From a virus: a stretch of 47,564 nt of DNA. Shown piece after piece: positions 27,301 to 35,442 of the stretch; the stretch's first letter is position 1; each line of letters begins with the position of its first letter. Under the pieces are notes generated by a model. It worked only from the letters and a program-made list of their open reading frames with translations. It made no database searches and was not told the DNA's origin. Location of the stretch: positions 1 to 47,564 of the IMG/VR virus record IMGVR_UViG_3300047409_000304. The stretch is one strand, 5' to 3'. The translations under genes were made by a program, and so were the position numbers.

Positions 27301-28839
27301 GTCGGAGCGTCCGTCGAAGTTGGTCGCGTTTAGGTGGTCGGTGATCTCGTGGTACTTCTCTGCGAGCCGCTCGTAGCGCGCGCCCGCTGCCCCGGCCGGG
27401 GTCAATGTGGCCTTGCGAATGTCGACTCCGTGTTCCTTCAGCACGCGCTCCGGCAGCCCCTTGCTCAGCAGCTTGCTGTCGACGTGCCCGAGATCGCGCT
27501 GGCCCCAGATGTCGATCGGGGCGGGGGCGCCGCCGCGGACGTCGTGGCCCATCCAGGTGCGCGTAGAGCTGCCGCGGAGGGCGTCGATGAAGTCGGAGAG
27601 CTTGGCCGCGACGTGGCTGTCAATGTGCTCGCCCTTGAGCGCCTTCTCGATGTTGTCGGCCACGACGGAGCCGATGCTCCCCACGTCTTCTCCCGCCTGG
27701 AGGCGCTCGTGCGCCACGAGGGTGGACGCCAACCCGCCGACCGGCGAGGCGTTAGCCTGCGACACGGAGAAGGCGCGCATGATCTTGTCGGCGACGTCGG
27801 GGCCGAAGTGCTTAACGAAGAGCGGCTCGAAGGACTCGTACCAGCGGGCCGAGGCATCTCGAGACTCGAGGTCGGGGAGCGTCTTCACCACGCGCTGCAC
27901 CCACTGCTCCGGGGTGATGTGGCCGTAGGCGTGAATGCCTTCCGGCGTGAGCACGGTGGCGTCAGGCGGAAGGCCGCTGGTCTGCGTCCGCAGGTTCAGC
28001 TTGGCCTTGAGGTTCTTGCCCACCCGCTCGAGCGAGTAGCCGTGGTAGGCGCCGGGAACCTCCGGCTGCTCCGTCGGCGGCGTGAGCGCTTCGGGCACGC
28101 GACTGTGCGCGTGGACGACGATCGCCTCGTGAGCACGGTCGATGGTGGTCACCCTCTTGAGGCCCCACTTCGAGACGGTGCCATCCGGCTTCAGGAATCG
28201 CATGTCCTCCCTGGCCGAAGCCAGAGCCGACGAGCGCGCGATGTTGGCAGCGTGGACGGCGTGAACGGCCTCGGCGGAAGTGTTGGCGTTGCGCGCCATT
28301 TCTGCCGCCGCGGCGAAGGCATCAGCGTCCTTGCCGAGAGCGCCGACGAGGGCACCGACCCGCCCGATCGGCAGCACCGCGGCCATCGCCAGCGAGCCGC
28401 CGCCGATTGAGAGCAGGCCCGCCCCCGTGTGTCCGGCCGCCACCTGACCCACGCCGGTCTTGACGGCCTTCGCCCCCTGGACGGCGCCCACGACCCACTG
28501 GGTCGGGTCGGTGAGCTGGCCCCAGTTGGCGGCCACGCGCGGGTTGGCCTTGGCGGCCTCGCGGATGGCGTGCAAGTCGTGTGCCGCCATGCCTGGGACG
28601 ATCCCCTGCGTGCCGCCGCTCTCGCGGTTGTACGCGGCGACGGTCGGGGCCGCTGCCTTTGCGGCCTCAGCGGCGCCCTGCTCGAGGCCACCCTCCGGCA
28701 GGACGTGGCGCTGCGGCGCTGCGGGGGCGGGAGGTGCCGCCGTCGGCATTGCGGACAGGACAGGGTTGGGCGGCAGCTCTCCCGCAGCCTTGCCCCCACC
28801 GAAGAGGGGGTTGTTCGGAAGCACGGTGCTCGCCGTCAA
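24379..28839 (-). CDS. Giant internal virion (DNA ejection) protein
   Basis: A 1486-residue protein from TTG 28839, which has AGGAGGT seven bases upstream and overlaps the P60 gene stop. It is largely helical and Ala-rich (HAIREAAKANPRVAANWGQL), with a C-terminal conserved domain (QYVRTIAQEMSREVITSAGT, IPGTIWDVFSGKNF) typical of large polyvalent or ejected phage proteins. It ends in SIYGGGGDSSNIYGGGG-like repeats. Short-tailed phages use such proteins, packaged inside the capsid, to build a channel for DNA entry. No enzymatic motif is seen. Confidence 0.78.
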   Translation of the reverse strand: MTASTVLPNNPLFGGGKAAGELPPNPVLSAMPTAAPPAPAAPQRHVLPEGGLEQGAAEAAKAAAPTVAAYNRESGGTQGIVPGMAAHDLHAIREAAKANPRVAANWGQLTDPTQWVVGAVQGAKAVKTGVGQVAAGHTGAGLLSIGGGSLAMAAVLPIGRVGALVGALGKDADAFAAAAEMARNANTSAEAVHAVHAANIARSSALASAREDMRFLKPDGTVSKWGLKRVTTIDRAHEAIVVHAHSRVPEALTPPTEQPEVPGAYHGYSLERVGKNLKAKLNLRTQTSGLPPDATVLTPEGIHAYGHITPEQWVQRVVKTLPDLESRDASARWYESFEPLFVKHFGPDVADKIMRAFSVSQANASPVGGLASTLVAHERLQAGEDVGSIGSVVADNIEKALKGEHIDSHVAAKLSDFIDALRGSSTRTWMGHDVRGGAPAPIDIWGQRDLGHVDSKLLSKGLPERVLKEHGVDIRKATLTPAGAAGARYERLAEKYHEITDHLNATNFDGRSDWTPAQVQALGWHAIQKFYGRNPESLEEAILKGPARAQAMIGRHKALLRNPHLRVGGWHNPDDGQVYLDISRVLPTREEAMAFAREHGQLSILDRAALHREDWENAFPKSGLSEQEADAIKTAARHKAQAPATYDGILIKYARQHFRPTGAITPLDRKYAEEAIHAWADARPNEPIAQQFKKLYADAHEVKSSETPEPEDVFGPTVAAQAEPASGPHETAAAALDAFANELEANPYGKSIVFKDAHTKATALDVGEARHAAEIVRRDAAAGVPYAETVEKIPGWLRDVALKEPLFRLPRMPWSRAASVAGPVAHSAAGALAAHALHAPHMAGDMSMLAGAIPRAVDRPGWLGGGLEHRTPEEAAAHLAPLMEQAKAEGWGNHVGSKDHPPIVEEGVSTPETGGLLGKSVREALPHAPAIRDVQKGNMSAERAERVRAAEQASERAGGGTPGHFAAKAELKGSFGREAFQHLKHLTPDDVHTLNQLIDEAPLQFFEKTTAKDALLNAVEDGVAPTAGEQTLLERVFGVVADGEGATEGRSLGDKLVQGLNVPRALRSSADISAPFRQNLITAVTHPVIFSRNFAKMLKQFGSEAYYQASVDAIHSDPLYPLLQKWSNGKLFSEIGDTAKEGASVVKREEAMVGANVAERLNLRELPGPWKGKRFASGPGDVVRASDRAFTGVLNNTRMELARNLVEKAALMGHDLSKPNVGESITRFIGTATGRGVVPKVLEDHLLSLNVLLFSPRLMASRLNMMSPVYYKKLDPFARGEAVAAARNLVAALGTVMVIAKMGGAEVGFDPRSSNFGKIKVGDTRVDITGGFNQYVRTIAQEMSREVITSAGTHEHITTPFVEKAGAPGTTTDLENMTKVFRSKSAPIPGTIWDVFSGKNFIGQPVTAQGELGQNTPFLAQDVYDAKKVGATPKRLMVAAFLSAIGFGVQSYKEKPPAGGSGSIYGGGGDSSNIYGGGGSSSIYGP

Positions 28840-30542
28840 TGGACATACCTCCTGGCCCCCATGTAGCCGGGGTAGCCTGAGAGCTTGGACACCTTGACGA
28901 CGTCACCCGTATGCGGGGCCTCTACGAACATGCCGCCGCCGACGAAGATGCCGACGTGGCCGGGAAGCCCGTCCTTTGAACCGCCGCCCTTGAAGAAGAC
29001 GAGGTCGCCCGCCTGGAGCTTTCCCGACGGAACGCTGAGTCCGCTCTCGAACTGCGTGTAGGTCGTCCGCGGGATCTTGATCCCGACCTTCGCGTACAGG
29101 TACTGCGCAAGGCCAGAGCAGTCGAAGCCCGTCGGCGACTCGCCGCCCCACGCGTACGGGGTGCCGAGGTACTCCGAGGCGAGGTTGAGGACTTGGCTGA
29201 CCTTCGCCTTCGCCGTGGGCGGCAGGTTCTTCGGGGCCTGCCAAGTGACGCTTACCCCACCCGGCGAGGTGCCGAGCGTGGTGCCGGTCATCTGGCTGTA
29301 GTCGCTCTGCGCCTGCTTCCAGTTTGTCGCGGCTGCAGCGGCGGCCTGAGTCATACCGAGCGCTCCCGCGAGAGCCTCCGGGGGCGGGCGTTCAGTCTCG
29401 GGGAAGATCGTGTTCGCCCGCTCGAGCGCGAGCGACAGCGGTACGTTCTGCTCGATGGCCCTCTTGATGAAGGCGACGTAGCCGCCCTGGGGGTCTGTAG
29501 CCGTCGCCTTACCGGCCTGCAGCTCGGCCTTGGTCTTCGGGAAGGCGTAGGTCGTCTGCCCAGTGTCCGGGTCGACCTTCGCCTGCATGGAGTCCGCGAT
29601 GCGCTGGAGGCTGCCGTTGGCGCGTGCGAGCGCGGGAGCACTGAGTCCGCCGCTCTGGAGCTTGAACTCCTGCGCAGCCGCGCGGAGCTGCAGGCTCCTG
29701 CTGGCGATGCCGAGGCGGGCCATGGAGATCGCATACATGCGGTTCTGCTGGAACGTCTGCTTCGAGAACTTGCGCTCGGCGAGGTTCTGCCGGACGTTGA
29801 ACTCCTGCACCGACGTCTGGTACTTGGCGACCTGGAGCTTCTGCTCCGCGATCTTCAGCCCCCGATTGAACTTGTCGTTCGCAACCGTCTCGCGGAACTT
29901 GGCGTCCTGCAGCGCCATCGTCTGCAGCTTCTGGTAGTTCGTCTCGATGTTGCCGGGGAGCTTGCCCGCCAGCTCAGCGATCTTGGCCTGGAAGCCTTGG
30001 TCGGCGACGATCGCCTTCGCCTTCAGGCCTGCGACGTCCTGCTGTCCCTTGAGGAGCGCGTCTCCGGACTGGAGGTCGGCGGCAGCGCCGAAGGCCGCGC
30101 CTTCCTTAGAGAAGGCGACGCCTGGGTTGTAGCCACCGAGCGCGTACGCGACGTCGCCAGCCTCGGCCGCGTGCGAGTCGAGCGTGGCCGGTGAGCCGAA
30201 CGACTTCAGCACCGCGTTGAGGTTGTCGGTGTTGCCCTGCAGCGCATCCTGCATGCCGTGAGAGAAGCCGTTCGCCGCCAGCTCCTGGTTCTGCGCTGCC
30301 GTCTGGTACTCGCCGTTGACGGCAGGCCCGATCGGCGCGAGGAGCTTCGACACTGCGGCAGCACGGTCGGCGCTGTCCGTCTCCTGCTGCCTGAAGTTCG
30401 CGTCGCTTGCGGCCTGCTCGTTCTGGATCGGATCCGTCTCGCCCTTGAGCGCCAGCTTGGCCTGCGCGGCAGCCGCCGCGTACAGCGGGTCGACGCTCGT
30501 GGTCGTCTTCGGGGTGACGGGGGGCGCGACTGCCGAGGCCAC
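28836..30542 (-). CDS. Ejection protein with C-terminal NlpC/P60 peptidase domain
   Basis: A 568-residue protein. The first ~440 residues are mostly helix (NFRQQETDSADRAAAVSKLL). The last ~120 form an NlpC/P60 domain: FDCSGLAQYLY with Cys475, PGHVGIFV with His529 and VEAPHTG with His544 as the catalytic triad. These cysteine peptidases cut peptide bonds in peptidoglycan. In the virion it could open the wall during entry; it may also serve in release, since no separate endolysin is visible. GTG start overlaps the upstream stop. Confidence 0.9.
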   Translation of the reverse strand: MASAVAPPVTPKTTTSVDPLYAAAAAQAKLALKGETDPIQNEQAASDANFRQQETDSADRAAAVSKLLAPIGPAVNGEYQTAAQNQELAANGFSHGMQDALQGNTDNLNAVLKSFGSPATLDSHAAEAGDVAYALGGYNPGVAFSKEGAAFGAAADLQSGDALLKGQQDVAGLKAKAIVADQGFQAKIAELAGKLPGNIETNYQKLQTMALQDAKFRETVANDKFNRGLKIAEQKLQVAKYQTSVQEFNVRQNLAERKFSKQTFQQNRMYAISMARLGIASRSLQLRAAAQEFKLQSGGLSAPALARANGSLQRIADSMQAKVDPDTGQTTYAFPKTKAELQAGKATATDPQGGYVAFIKRAIEQNVPLSLALERANTIFPETERPPPEALAGALGMTQAAAAAATNWKQAQSDYSQMTGTTLGTSPGGVSVTWQAPKNLPPTAKAKVSQVLNLASEYLGTPYAWGGESPTGFDCSGLAQYLYAKVGIKIPRTTYTQFESGLSVPSGKLQAGDLVFFKGGGSKDGLPGHVGIFVGGGMFVEAPHTGDVVKVSKLSGYPGYMGARRYVH

Positions 30543-30543
30543 C

Positions 30544-31473
30544 TCAGACCGCCTGATTCACGCCGCCACGCACGTAGCGGGCGAGCGCGTCCGTTGGAGT
30601 CACCGGAGGCGCTGTCGGAGTTGGCGCCGTGTATGGAGACTTGTCGGCGTTGTAGAAGTTGCCGTCCGTGCCCTTGAACACCCAGTTGCCTGCGGCGTCC
30701 TGGTGGTCGGGGTACGCCGTGACGCCAGCGGTGCCGTGGTACTCCGTCCCCACGCGATCGGCCGCGCTGCCGATGGATCCCGCCAAAGTCTGCGCGCGCT
30801 GGTTCTGCGCCGCCAGATAGCCCTGCTGGTACTGCTGCAGGTACCCGAGGAACTTGTCGTACGCGTCAGACGATGCCTGCCTGTAGCCCTGGTTCTGCTG
30901 ATCCAGCTCGTACCCGGCCTCACCGGAGTTGAGGATGCCCTTCCTGTTCAGGTTGGCGATGATCGCTCGAGTCGCCTTGCTGTTCGCGGCATCAAGGCGG
31001 GCCGTCGTCGACACACCCGAGTTGGTGTTCTCCTGCGCGAGCTTCTGCACGTCCGGGCCGAGCGCACCCTGAAGGTCGGCCGCCGACATGCCTAGCCTCT
31101 GTGCAAGTGCCGTGAGGTCGATCGGCTTGCCGAAGCTCTCGTAGGCGTTCGCGATCTCCGCGTTGAGCGCAGCCTGATCCTGCGCGCCACCACTCGCCAG
31201 CGCAGCCTGAGCGTCCTTCAGCCCCGCGTCGCTCTGGATGAGCGCCGACCAGTCCGGCGTGTAGGCGCCCACGCCTGCGATTGCTCCAGGCGCTGCCGCC
31301 GCCCCACCCGGCGCCCCCAGCTTCGGAGCGTTGGGGTTCGCGAAGTTGCCGCCGTTGCCGCCGCTGCCGTTCGCGCCGTAGGCGCCAGCGTTGTTGTCGG
31401 TGATCAGCCCAGAGATCGGGCTGTACTTGGCTGCAGTCGCGAGCGTCGATGCGGTGATGTCAACTGACTCCAG
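30544..31473 (-). CDS. Virion/ejection protein (242 aa from GTG; frame open to 31473)
   Basis: From GTG 31272 (GGAG eleven bases upstream) the protein has 242 residues. It is helical with Gln/Ala-rich stretches (FLGYLQQYQQGYLAAQNQRA) and ends in a proline linker (APTPTAPPVTPTDAL), like an ejected virion protein. The same frame is open a further 67 codons to 31473, with coding-like composition (VDITASTLATAAKYSPISG then Gly/Asn-rich). Just beyond lies the TAA of the previous gene, in the same frame. A CTG start at 31473 or stop readthrough is possible; I list the longer span for this reason. Confidence 0.65.
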   Translation of the reverse strand: MESVDITASTLATAAKYSPISGLITDNNAGAYGANGSGGNGGNFANPNAPKLGAPGGAAAAPGAIAGVGAYTPDWSALIQSDAGLKDAQAALASGGAQDQAALNAEIANAYESFGKPIDLTALAQRLGMSAADLQGALGPDVQKLAQENTNSGVSTTARLDAANSKATRAIIANLNRKGILNSGEAGYELDQQNQGYRQASSDAYDKFLGYLQQYQQGYLAAQNQRAQTLAGSIGSAADRVGTEYHGTAGVTAYPDHQDAAGNWVFKGTDGNFYNADKSPYTAPTPTAPPVTPTDALARYVRGGVNQAV

Positions 31474-31476
31474 TGA

Positions 31477-32082
31477 TTAGAGGTTTCCGTACTTGAGGGC
31501 GAACAAGCACCGGTTCGTGAATGACGAGGTTCCTCCGCTGGTTTTGTACTTCGACTGGAGCGAGTTGCCCCCGCCTGCGTTGAGAACGACCGTCGAGAAC
31601 ATGACCAGGCCGGAGATCGAGGGAGCAGTCGATGAGCGTGAACCTCGAGCGTCCGTTGCAGTGTCTCCGTTGGCGCTGTACGACATCCAGCAGTCCACGC
31701 CAGCGGCGCTTGCCACAGCCGCGGCGGCGACAACAACGACATACCTGCCGTTCGCAAGACCGTCAATCGTCGGCCCCACTGTTGCCAAGTCCGTGTAGGA
31801 GGTGCTGGGCGTCCCCTCTAGCGTCGCCACGGTGGCAACGTTCGCGGTGAAGCCCGAGAATCCGAACACTCGACCGATCGAGATGTTGAGGTTGCTTGCC
31901 TGGATGTAGTCGACGATGTACGACATCAGCTCGTCAGGGATTGCGTTCGGCGTGTGCGCCGCCGCACCGAGCACGCGCTGCATCAGCGCTATGTCCTCCA
32001 GCGTCGTCTCGGCGCTGGGGGGCGTGATCGAAGAGACGCCGTCCTGCGGCTGCCCCGACTCATCGGGGAGGAACATCGACAT
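31477..32082 (-). CDS. Virion structural protein (201 aa)
   Basis: Its ATG overlaps the preceding stop by one base (TGATG). The N-terminus is acidic (PDESGQPQDGVSSITPPSAE), and the rest is strand-rich and Ser/Thr-rich (ISIGRVFGFSGFTANVATVA, SSFTNRCLFALKYGNL), typical of tail or fibre components. It lies in the tail region. The gene ends in TAA, and the frame continues open into the following gene. Confidence 0.65.
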   Translation of the reverse strand: MSMFLPDESGQPQDGVSSITPPSAETTLEDIALMQRVLGAAAHTPNAIPDELMSYIVDYIQASNLNISIGRVFGFSGFTANVATVATLEGTPSTSYTDLATVGPTIDGLANGRYVVVVAAAAVASAAGVDCWMSYSANGDTATDARGSRSSTAPSISGLVMFSTVVLNAGGGNSLQSKYKTSGGTSSFTNRCLFALKYGNL

Positions 32083-33554
32083 CAGTTGAGTCTCGAACCT
32101 TCGCGCGAATACACGGTGGCGCCTAGGGAGTAGAGGCGCGCTACCGAGGAAGCGTTCTGCCGCGTTACCTTGAAGCCCATACCACGGCTCGGCATGTGGA
32201 TCGGGATGCGCGTCGTCGTCTTTCCGGTCGTCTCTGCGATGACTGGCGACATCGTTGTGTACGCGGCTCCCGCTTCCGGGCTGGTGCAGAACGAGAGCGT
32301 CATCGTCGGGTTGTCAGATGCGGCGTCGCGCAGGTCGTACTGCGGGTAGAGGTCGCGCCAGCGCTGACTACCAATCCGCTGCTCGTCGTAGAAGGGGGAC
32401 TCGTAGACGCCGAGGACGGGCGTACCGTCACCGTCGTTCTTGTATGCCGACCCAGGAGTCCACATCGTCGAGAGCTGCATGATTCTCGGCGTGACGCGCG
32501 ACCCTGCGTACAACTCCTGCCCTGCCGCTCCTGCGGCAGCGAACGCCATCGTCTTCAGGTTCGAGAGGCGGATGCCGCTGCGCTTTGACGTGTCGAACGC
32601 GAACGTGTCGAGCAGCGTCGAGCCGTTCATCACGCAGATGACGTAGATGCTCCCGAACCAGCCGCCCGCTAGCGTCCAGCTCGAGGTGCGCCCGGTGCAG
32701 AGATCGCGCCAATACTTCGAGAGGCCGACCGACTTCGTCAGGTCTTCGGGGAAGGCGGTGCCGTTCGTCAGGAAGACGCCGATGTCGTTCGCGAAGCAAG
32801 CCACCGACCCGTTCACCGCAATGCTGCGCGCATCGCTGACGCCGTAGTTGAAAACCGGATCGTCCTTCTGCATGTCCGTCTCCGGCGGCGGGGTGGTACC
32901 GCGGATGCGGGCAGTGCGTTCGTCTCCGAACCAGAGCATCACGTTCGGCAGGGCTGCCATGCCTCGGATCGGAAACGAGACGTCGAGGTAGCTCGAGTTG
33001 ACGCCAGTCTGTACGTAGGTGGTCGGGTCGCCTACGGCTGACGCGAAGCCGCGGTAGGGGTTGGCCGAGCTGCCGCCGAGCCAGGTGTAGTTGACGAAGA
33101 CACAGCCGTACATCCCGGCAGGCGCCGTCCCACCAAGGGCGGCGAGGTTCGTGGCGTCGTACTTCTGGGGCGCTGTCGTGCCGTCAGGGGACGGGATCAC
33201 GACGAGCTGCTGGTGCGAGAACGGGTTCTGCACCGGCATGTTGCAAGTGCCTGCGATCGCAGTGTTCGTTCCGGCGACCTCCTTGATCAGCTTCGCGTTG
33301 TCGTCGATGACAAGGAGCTGCGTGCCTGAGTTGAACGGTGCGTTCAACATCGCCTTGATGTACGTGGCCGATGCGTCGACTGCCGTCAGCGCTGCGCTTG
33401 CGAAAGCCCAACCGCCGCGCTCCGTTGCCGGGGCGCCGAGGGAGTTGGGGATATAGTCGATGATGTTCCAGCACTTCCCCTTGGGGAGGTTGTTGCGGGG
33501 GAAGTCCTGCACCATCCCGTCGAAGGCGGGAGGCAGAAGGATCGGCTGCGCCAC
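32082..33554 (-). CDS. Tail nozzle/hub-like beta-propeller protein
   Basis: A 490-residue protein with repeating strand-turn blocks (YIPNSLGAPATERGGWAFAS, QLLVIDDNAKLIKEVAG, VVIPSPDGTTAPQKYDATNL, AVNGSVACFANDIGVFLTNG). This is the style of propeller-fold tail nozzle or hub proteins in short-tailed phages. GTG start; followed by coupled virion genes. I assign the role from fold impression and position directly after the head-tail adaptor, not from a diagnostic motif. Confidence 0.68.
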   Translation of the reverse strand: MAQPILLPPAFDGMVQDFPRNNLPKGKCWNIIDYIPNSLGAPATERGGWAFASAALTAVDASATYIKAMLNAPFNSGTQLLVIDDNAKLIKEVAGTNTAIAGTCNMPVQNPFSHQQLVVIPSPDGTTAPQKYDATNLAALGGTAPAGMYGCVFVNYTWLGGSSANPYRGFASAVGDPTTYVQTGVNSSYLDVSFPIRGMAALPNVMLWFGDERTARIRGTTPPPETDMQKDDPVFNYGVSDARSIAVNGSVACFANDIGVFLTNGTAFPEDLTKSVGLSKYWRDLCTGRTSSWTLAGGWFGSIYVICVMNGSTLLDTFAFDTSKRSGIRLSNLKTMAFAAAGAAGQELYAGSRVTPRIMQLSTMWTPGSAYKNDGDGTPVLGVYESPFYDEQRIGSQRWRDLYPQYDLRDAASDNPTMTLSFCTSPEAGAAYTTMSPVIAETTGKTTTRIPIHMPSRGMGFKVTRQNASSVARLYSLGATVYSREGSRLN

Positions 33555-33557
33555 GGC

Positions 33558-34256
33558 TTAGTACCGGGGGTAGACGCTGTTGTCGTGGTAGCGCCCGAGG
33601 CGACGCTTGTCGTTCACGACTGCGCGAGCGTTCCTAGCGCCTCCGCGCTTGCGGATGATGCCCCTGTACCGCTCCATCTCTTTGTCGTACCAGTCGCTGT
33701 ACCGCTGGCCCTGCGCCGACGACTGATCGTCGTCGTAGCTAGCCACCCTGCGGCATGCGTGGTAGAAGATCGCCTCGTGCAGGATTTGGGGGACGCCGCC
33801 GTGGGTCGTGTCGGCCGGGTCGTCGGTGGGGGAGCTGAGCGCGGTCGGGATGGGGACGTAGTAGACGTTCAACGTCGCGCCCACGGGAGGCGTTGGGTAG
33901 AACATGAGCAGGTTCGCTCCCCCCACCGCGTAGTACAGCGGTGTGCTGGAGGAAGAGGAGTAGAGCCTGCGCCTCACGAGATCCGCAACAGACAGGTGCT
34001 CGAGGGGGTAGGACGTACCTCCTGAGGTGAACCACAACTCCACAACCTCGAGAATTGAGGCGTCGATCGAGAAGTCTGCGGACGTTCCGTCGAAACCCGT
34101 CAGCGCCGCAGAGATGACGTAGCAGTGCGTGTCCTCGAGCACGCGCTGCACACCGACGTTGATCGCGTCGTCTACCGTCTGCTTCTCTGCGGAGATGTTG
34201 AGGCTGAGGCCCGTCTCGTTGGAGACGGACGTCTCGAACTGCAGTAGTGTCGTCAA
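33558..34256 (-). CDS. Head-tail adaptor protein
   Basis: TTG start at 34256 with GGAG five bases upstream, overlapping the previous stop (TTGA); ORFs that begin earlier overlap other genes. The 232-residue protein has the pattern of short-tail adaptors: VDDAINVGVQRVLEDTHCY, then PLEHLSVADLVRRRLYSS, and a helix QILHEAIFYHACRRVASYDD followed by SDWYDKEMERYR. Such proteins form a ring between portal and tail. Confidence 0.78.
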   Translation of the reverse strand: MTTLLQFETSVSNETGLSLNISAEKQTVDDAINVGVQRVLEDTHCYVISAALTGFDGTSADFSIDASILEVVELWFTSGGTSYPLEHLSVADLVRRRLYSSSSSTPLYYAVGGANLLMFYPTPPVGATLNVYYVPIPTALSSPTDDPADTTHGGVPQILHEAIFYHACRRVASYDDDQSSAQGQRYSDWYDKEMERYRGIIRKRGGARNARAVVNDKRRLGRYHDNSVYPRY

Positions 34257-34426
34257 GGCTTCTCCAGTGCGGCGACGTTCTTCTCGAACGTCGACACCCA
34301 CTTCTTGAGAGCCTTCATGCCGAAGACCTCGACAGGATTCGTCGCACGCTCACCAACTGCTTCTCCGTCGGCATCGACGTCCTGCAGCACTGCGGAGATC
34401 TGAAACTTGTACGGACGAAGCGTCAT
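34253..34426 (-). CDS. Small hypothetical protein in tail cluster (57 aa)
   Basis: The ATG at 34426 overlaps the fibre gene stop (ATGA) and the gene ends overlapping the adaptor start (TTGA). The product (TLRPYKFQISAVLQDVDADG, FGMKALKKWVSTFEKNVAAL) is basic and helical at its end. A small virion or chaperone role is possible. Confidence 0.62.
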   Translation of the reverse strand: MTLRPYKFQISAVLQDVDADGEAVGERATNPVEVFGMKALKKWVSTFEKNVAALEKP

Positions 34427-35439
34427 GCGACTGCTACTCCCTTCCATGTGCCGCCGAGGCGGATCCAGAATTTCGAACCACTCGAGTCACCGACGATCGT
34501 TCCGTCCGGCGGCGTGGTGGTGAAGTCCCCGTCGACCGGCGTGCCAGCCTTCGTCTTCGTGGCGACGCCGTCCAAAAACTTCCAGTTGCCAGCGCCCTGC
34601 ATCTGCGCTACGGCGGTGCGGGAGAGGGTCACATCGGTTGCCGCGGTTCCGTTGCCCCACTCCATCGCCCCGGACTGGCGCTGCACGAAGCGTGACTGCG
34701 GATCTCCGTTGAGACGGAGATCCATGAACGCGTGGCTTGAGGACGATGCGCTGTTGGCAAGTAGTTGTGGCACCGACGACAAAAACCTGATTGTCCCGCC
34801 CGGAATCCACACGTCGCCGTTCTGCTTGAGGATCAGCGCGTCAACCGATACCGACGTGCCATTCGGAGTGGTTGCGAAGTACAGTTCGCCGCCCTGGTGA
34901 TACGCCGACCCGGTGTAGACGTTGTCCTCGGAGGCGCGGGCGTAGATTTGCGCGCTGTCTCCCTGAAACGAGCCGCCAAGCGTGACACCCGGAGTACCAC
35001 CGGCAGGGGTGTATGTGCCCTGGAACCTGATCGAGCCTAAGGAGTCGCTCATTAGGACTCCCGCGACGCCCAGACCGCCGTTGTCGGGGTAGGTGTTGTT
35101 CGGCCCTGCGCGACTGATCACAAGGTCGGGGGGGTCGCCAAGTTCGGCGAGGACGAGCGATCGTGTGAAGATCCGGCGCGTCTGCTGTTGGTACAGGAAG
35201 TCGGCAACCATCCCGGCTCCGTGGATATTCGCCTCGGTGTCCGTGACGAGGTTGTTGGGGCCGAGCAGAACGTTTCCGCGTGCGTCGATCCTCGCCACAG
35301 TCGACCCTATGGCGATGTCTGCCGAGTCGTGGCCCGCCTGATGCACGAGCACCGAGTTGAGCCACGACAATCCTGCCGCAGGCATGCTGGCGGCGATCGA
35401 CAAACCCCCCGGCGTCAGGGGCGTGAGCGTGAGCGTCAT
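34423..35439 (-). CDS. Tail fibre/spike-like protein
   Basis: A 338-residue, strand-rich protein with few charged helices. It shows repeated short blocks with Gly and Asn (DIAIGSTVARIDARGNVLLG, SIRFQGTYTPAGGTPGVTLG, VDALILKQNGDVWIPGG) like trimeric beta-fibre shafts, and ends SGSKFWIRLGGTWKGVAVA, a common fibre C-terminal motif for binding. It likely contacts the host surface. ATG start. Confidence 0.7.
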   Translation of the reverse strand: MTLTLTPLTPGGLSIAASMPAAGLSWLNSVLVHQAGHDSADIAIGSTVARIDARGNVLLGPNNLVTDTEANIHGAGMVADFLYQQQTRRIFTRSLVLAELGDPPDLVISRAGPNNTYPDNGGLGVAGVLMSDSLGSIRFQGTYTPAGGTPGVTLGGSFQGDSAQIYARASEDNVYTGSAYHQGGELYFATTPNGTSVSVDALILKQNGDVWIPGGTIRFLSSVPQLLANSASSSSHAFMDLRLNGDPQSRFVQRQSGAMEWGNGTAATDVTLSRTAVAQMQGAGNWKFLDGVATKTKAGTPVDGDFTTTPPDGTIVGDSSGSKFWIRLGGTWKGVAVA

Positions 35440-35442
35440 GGC

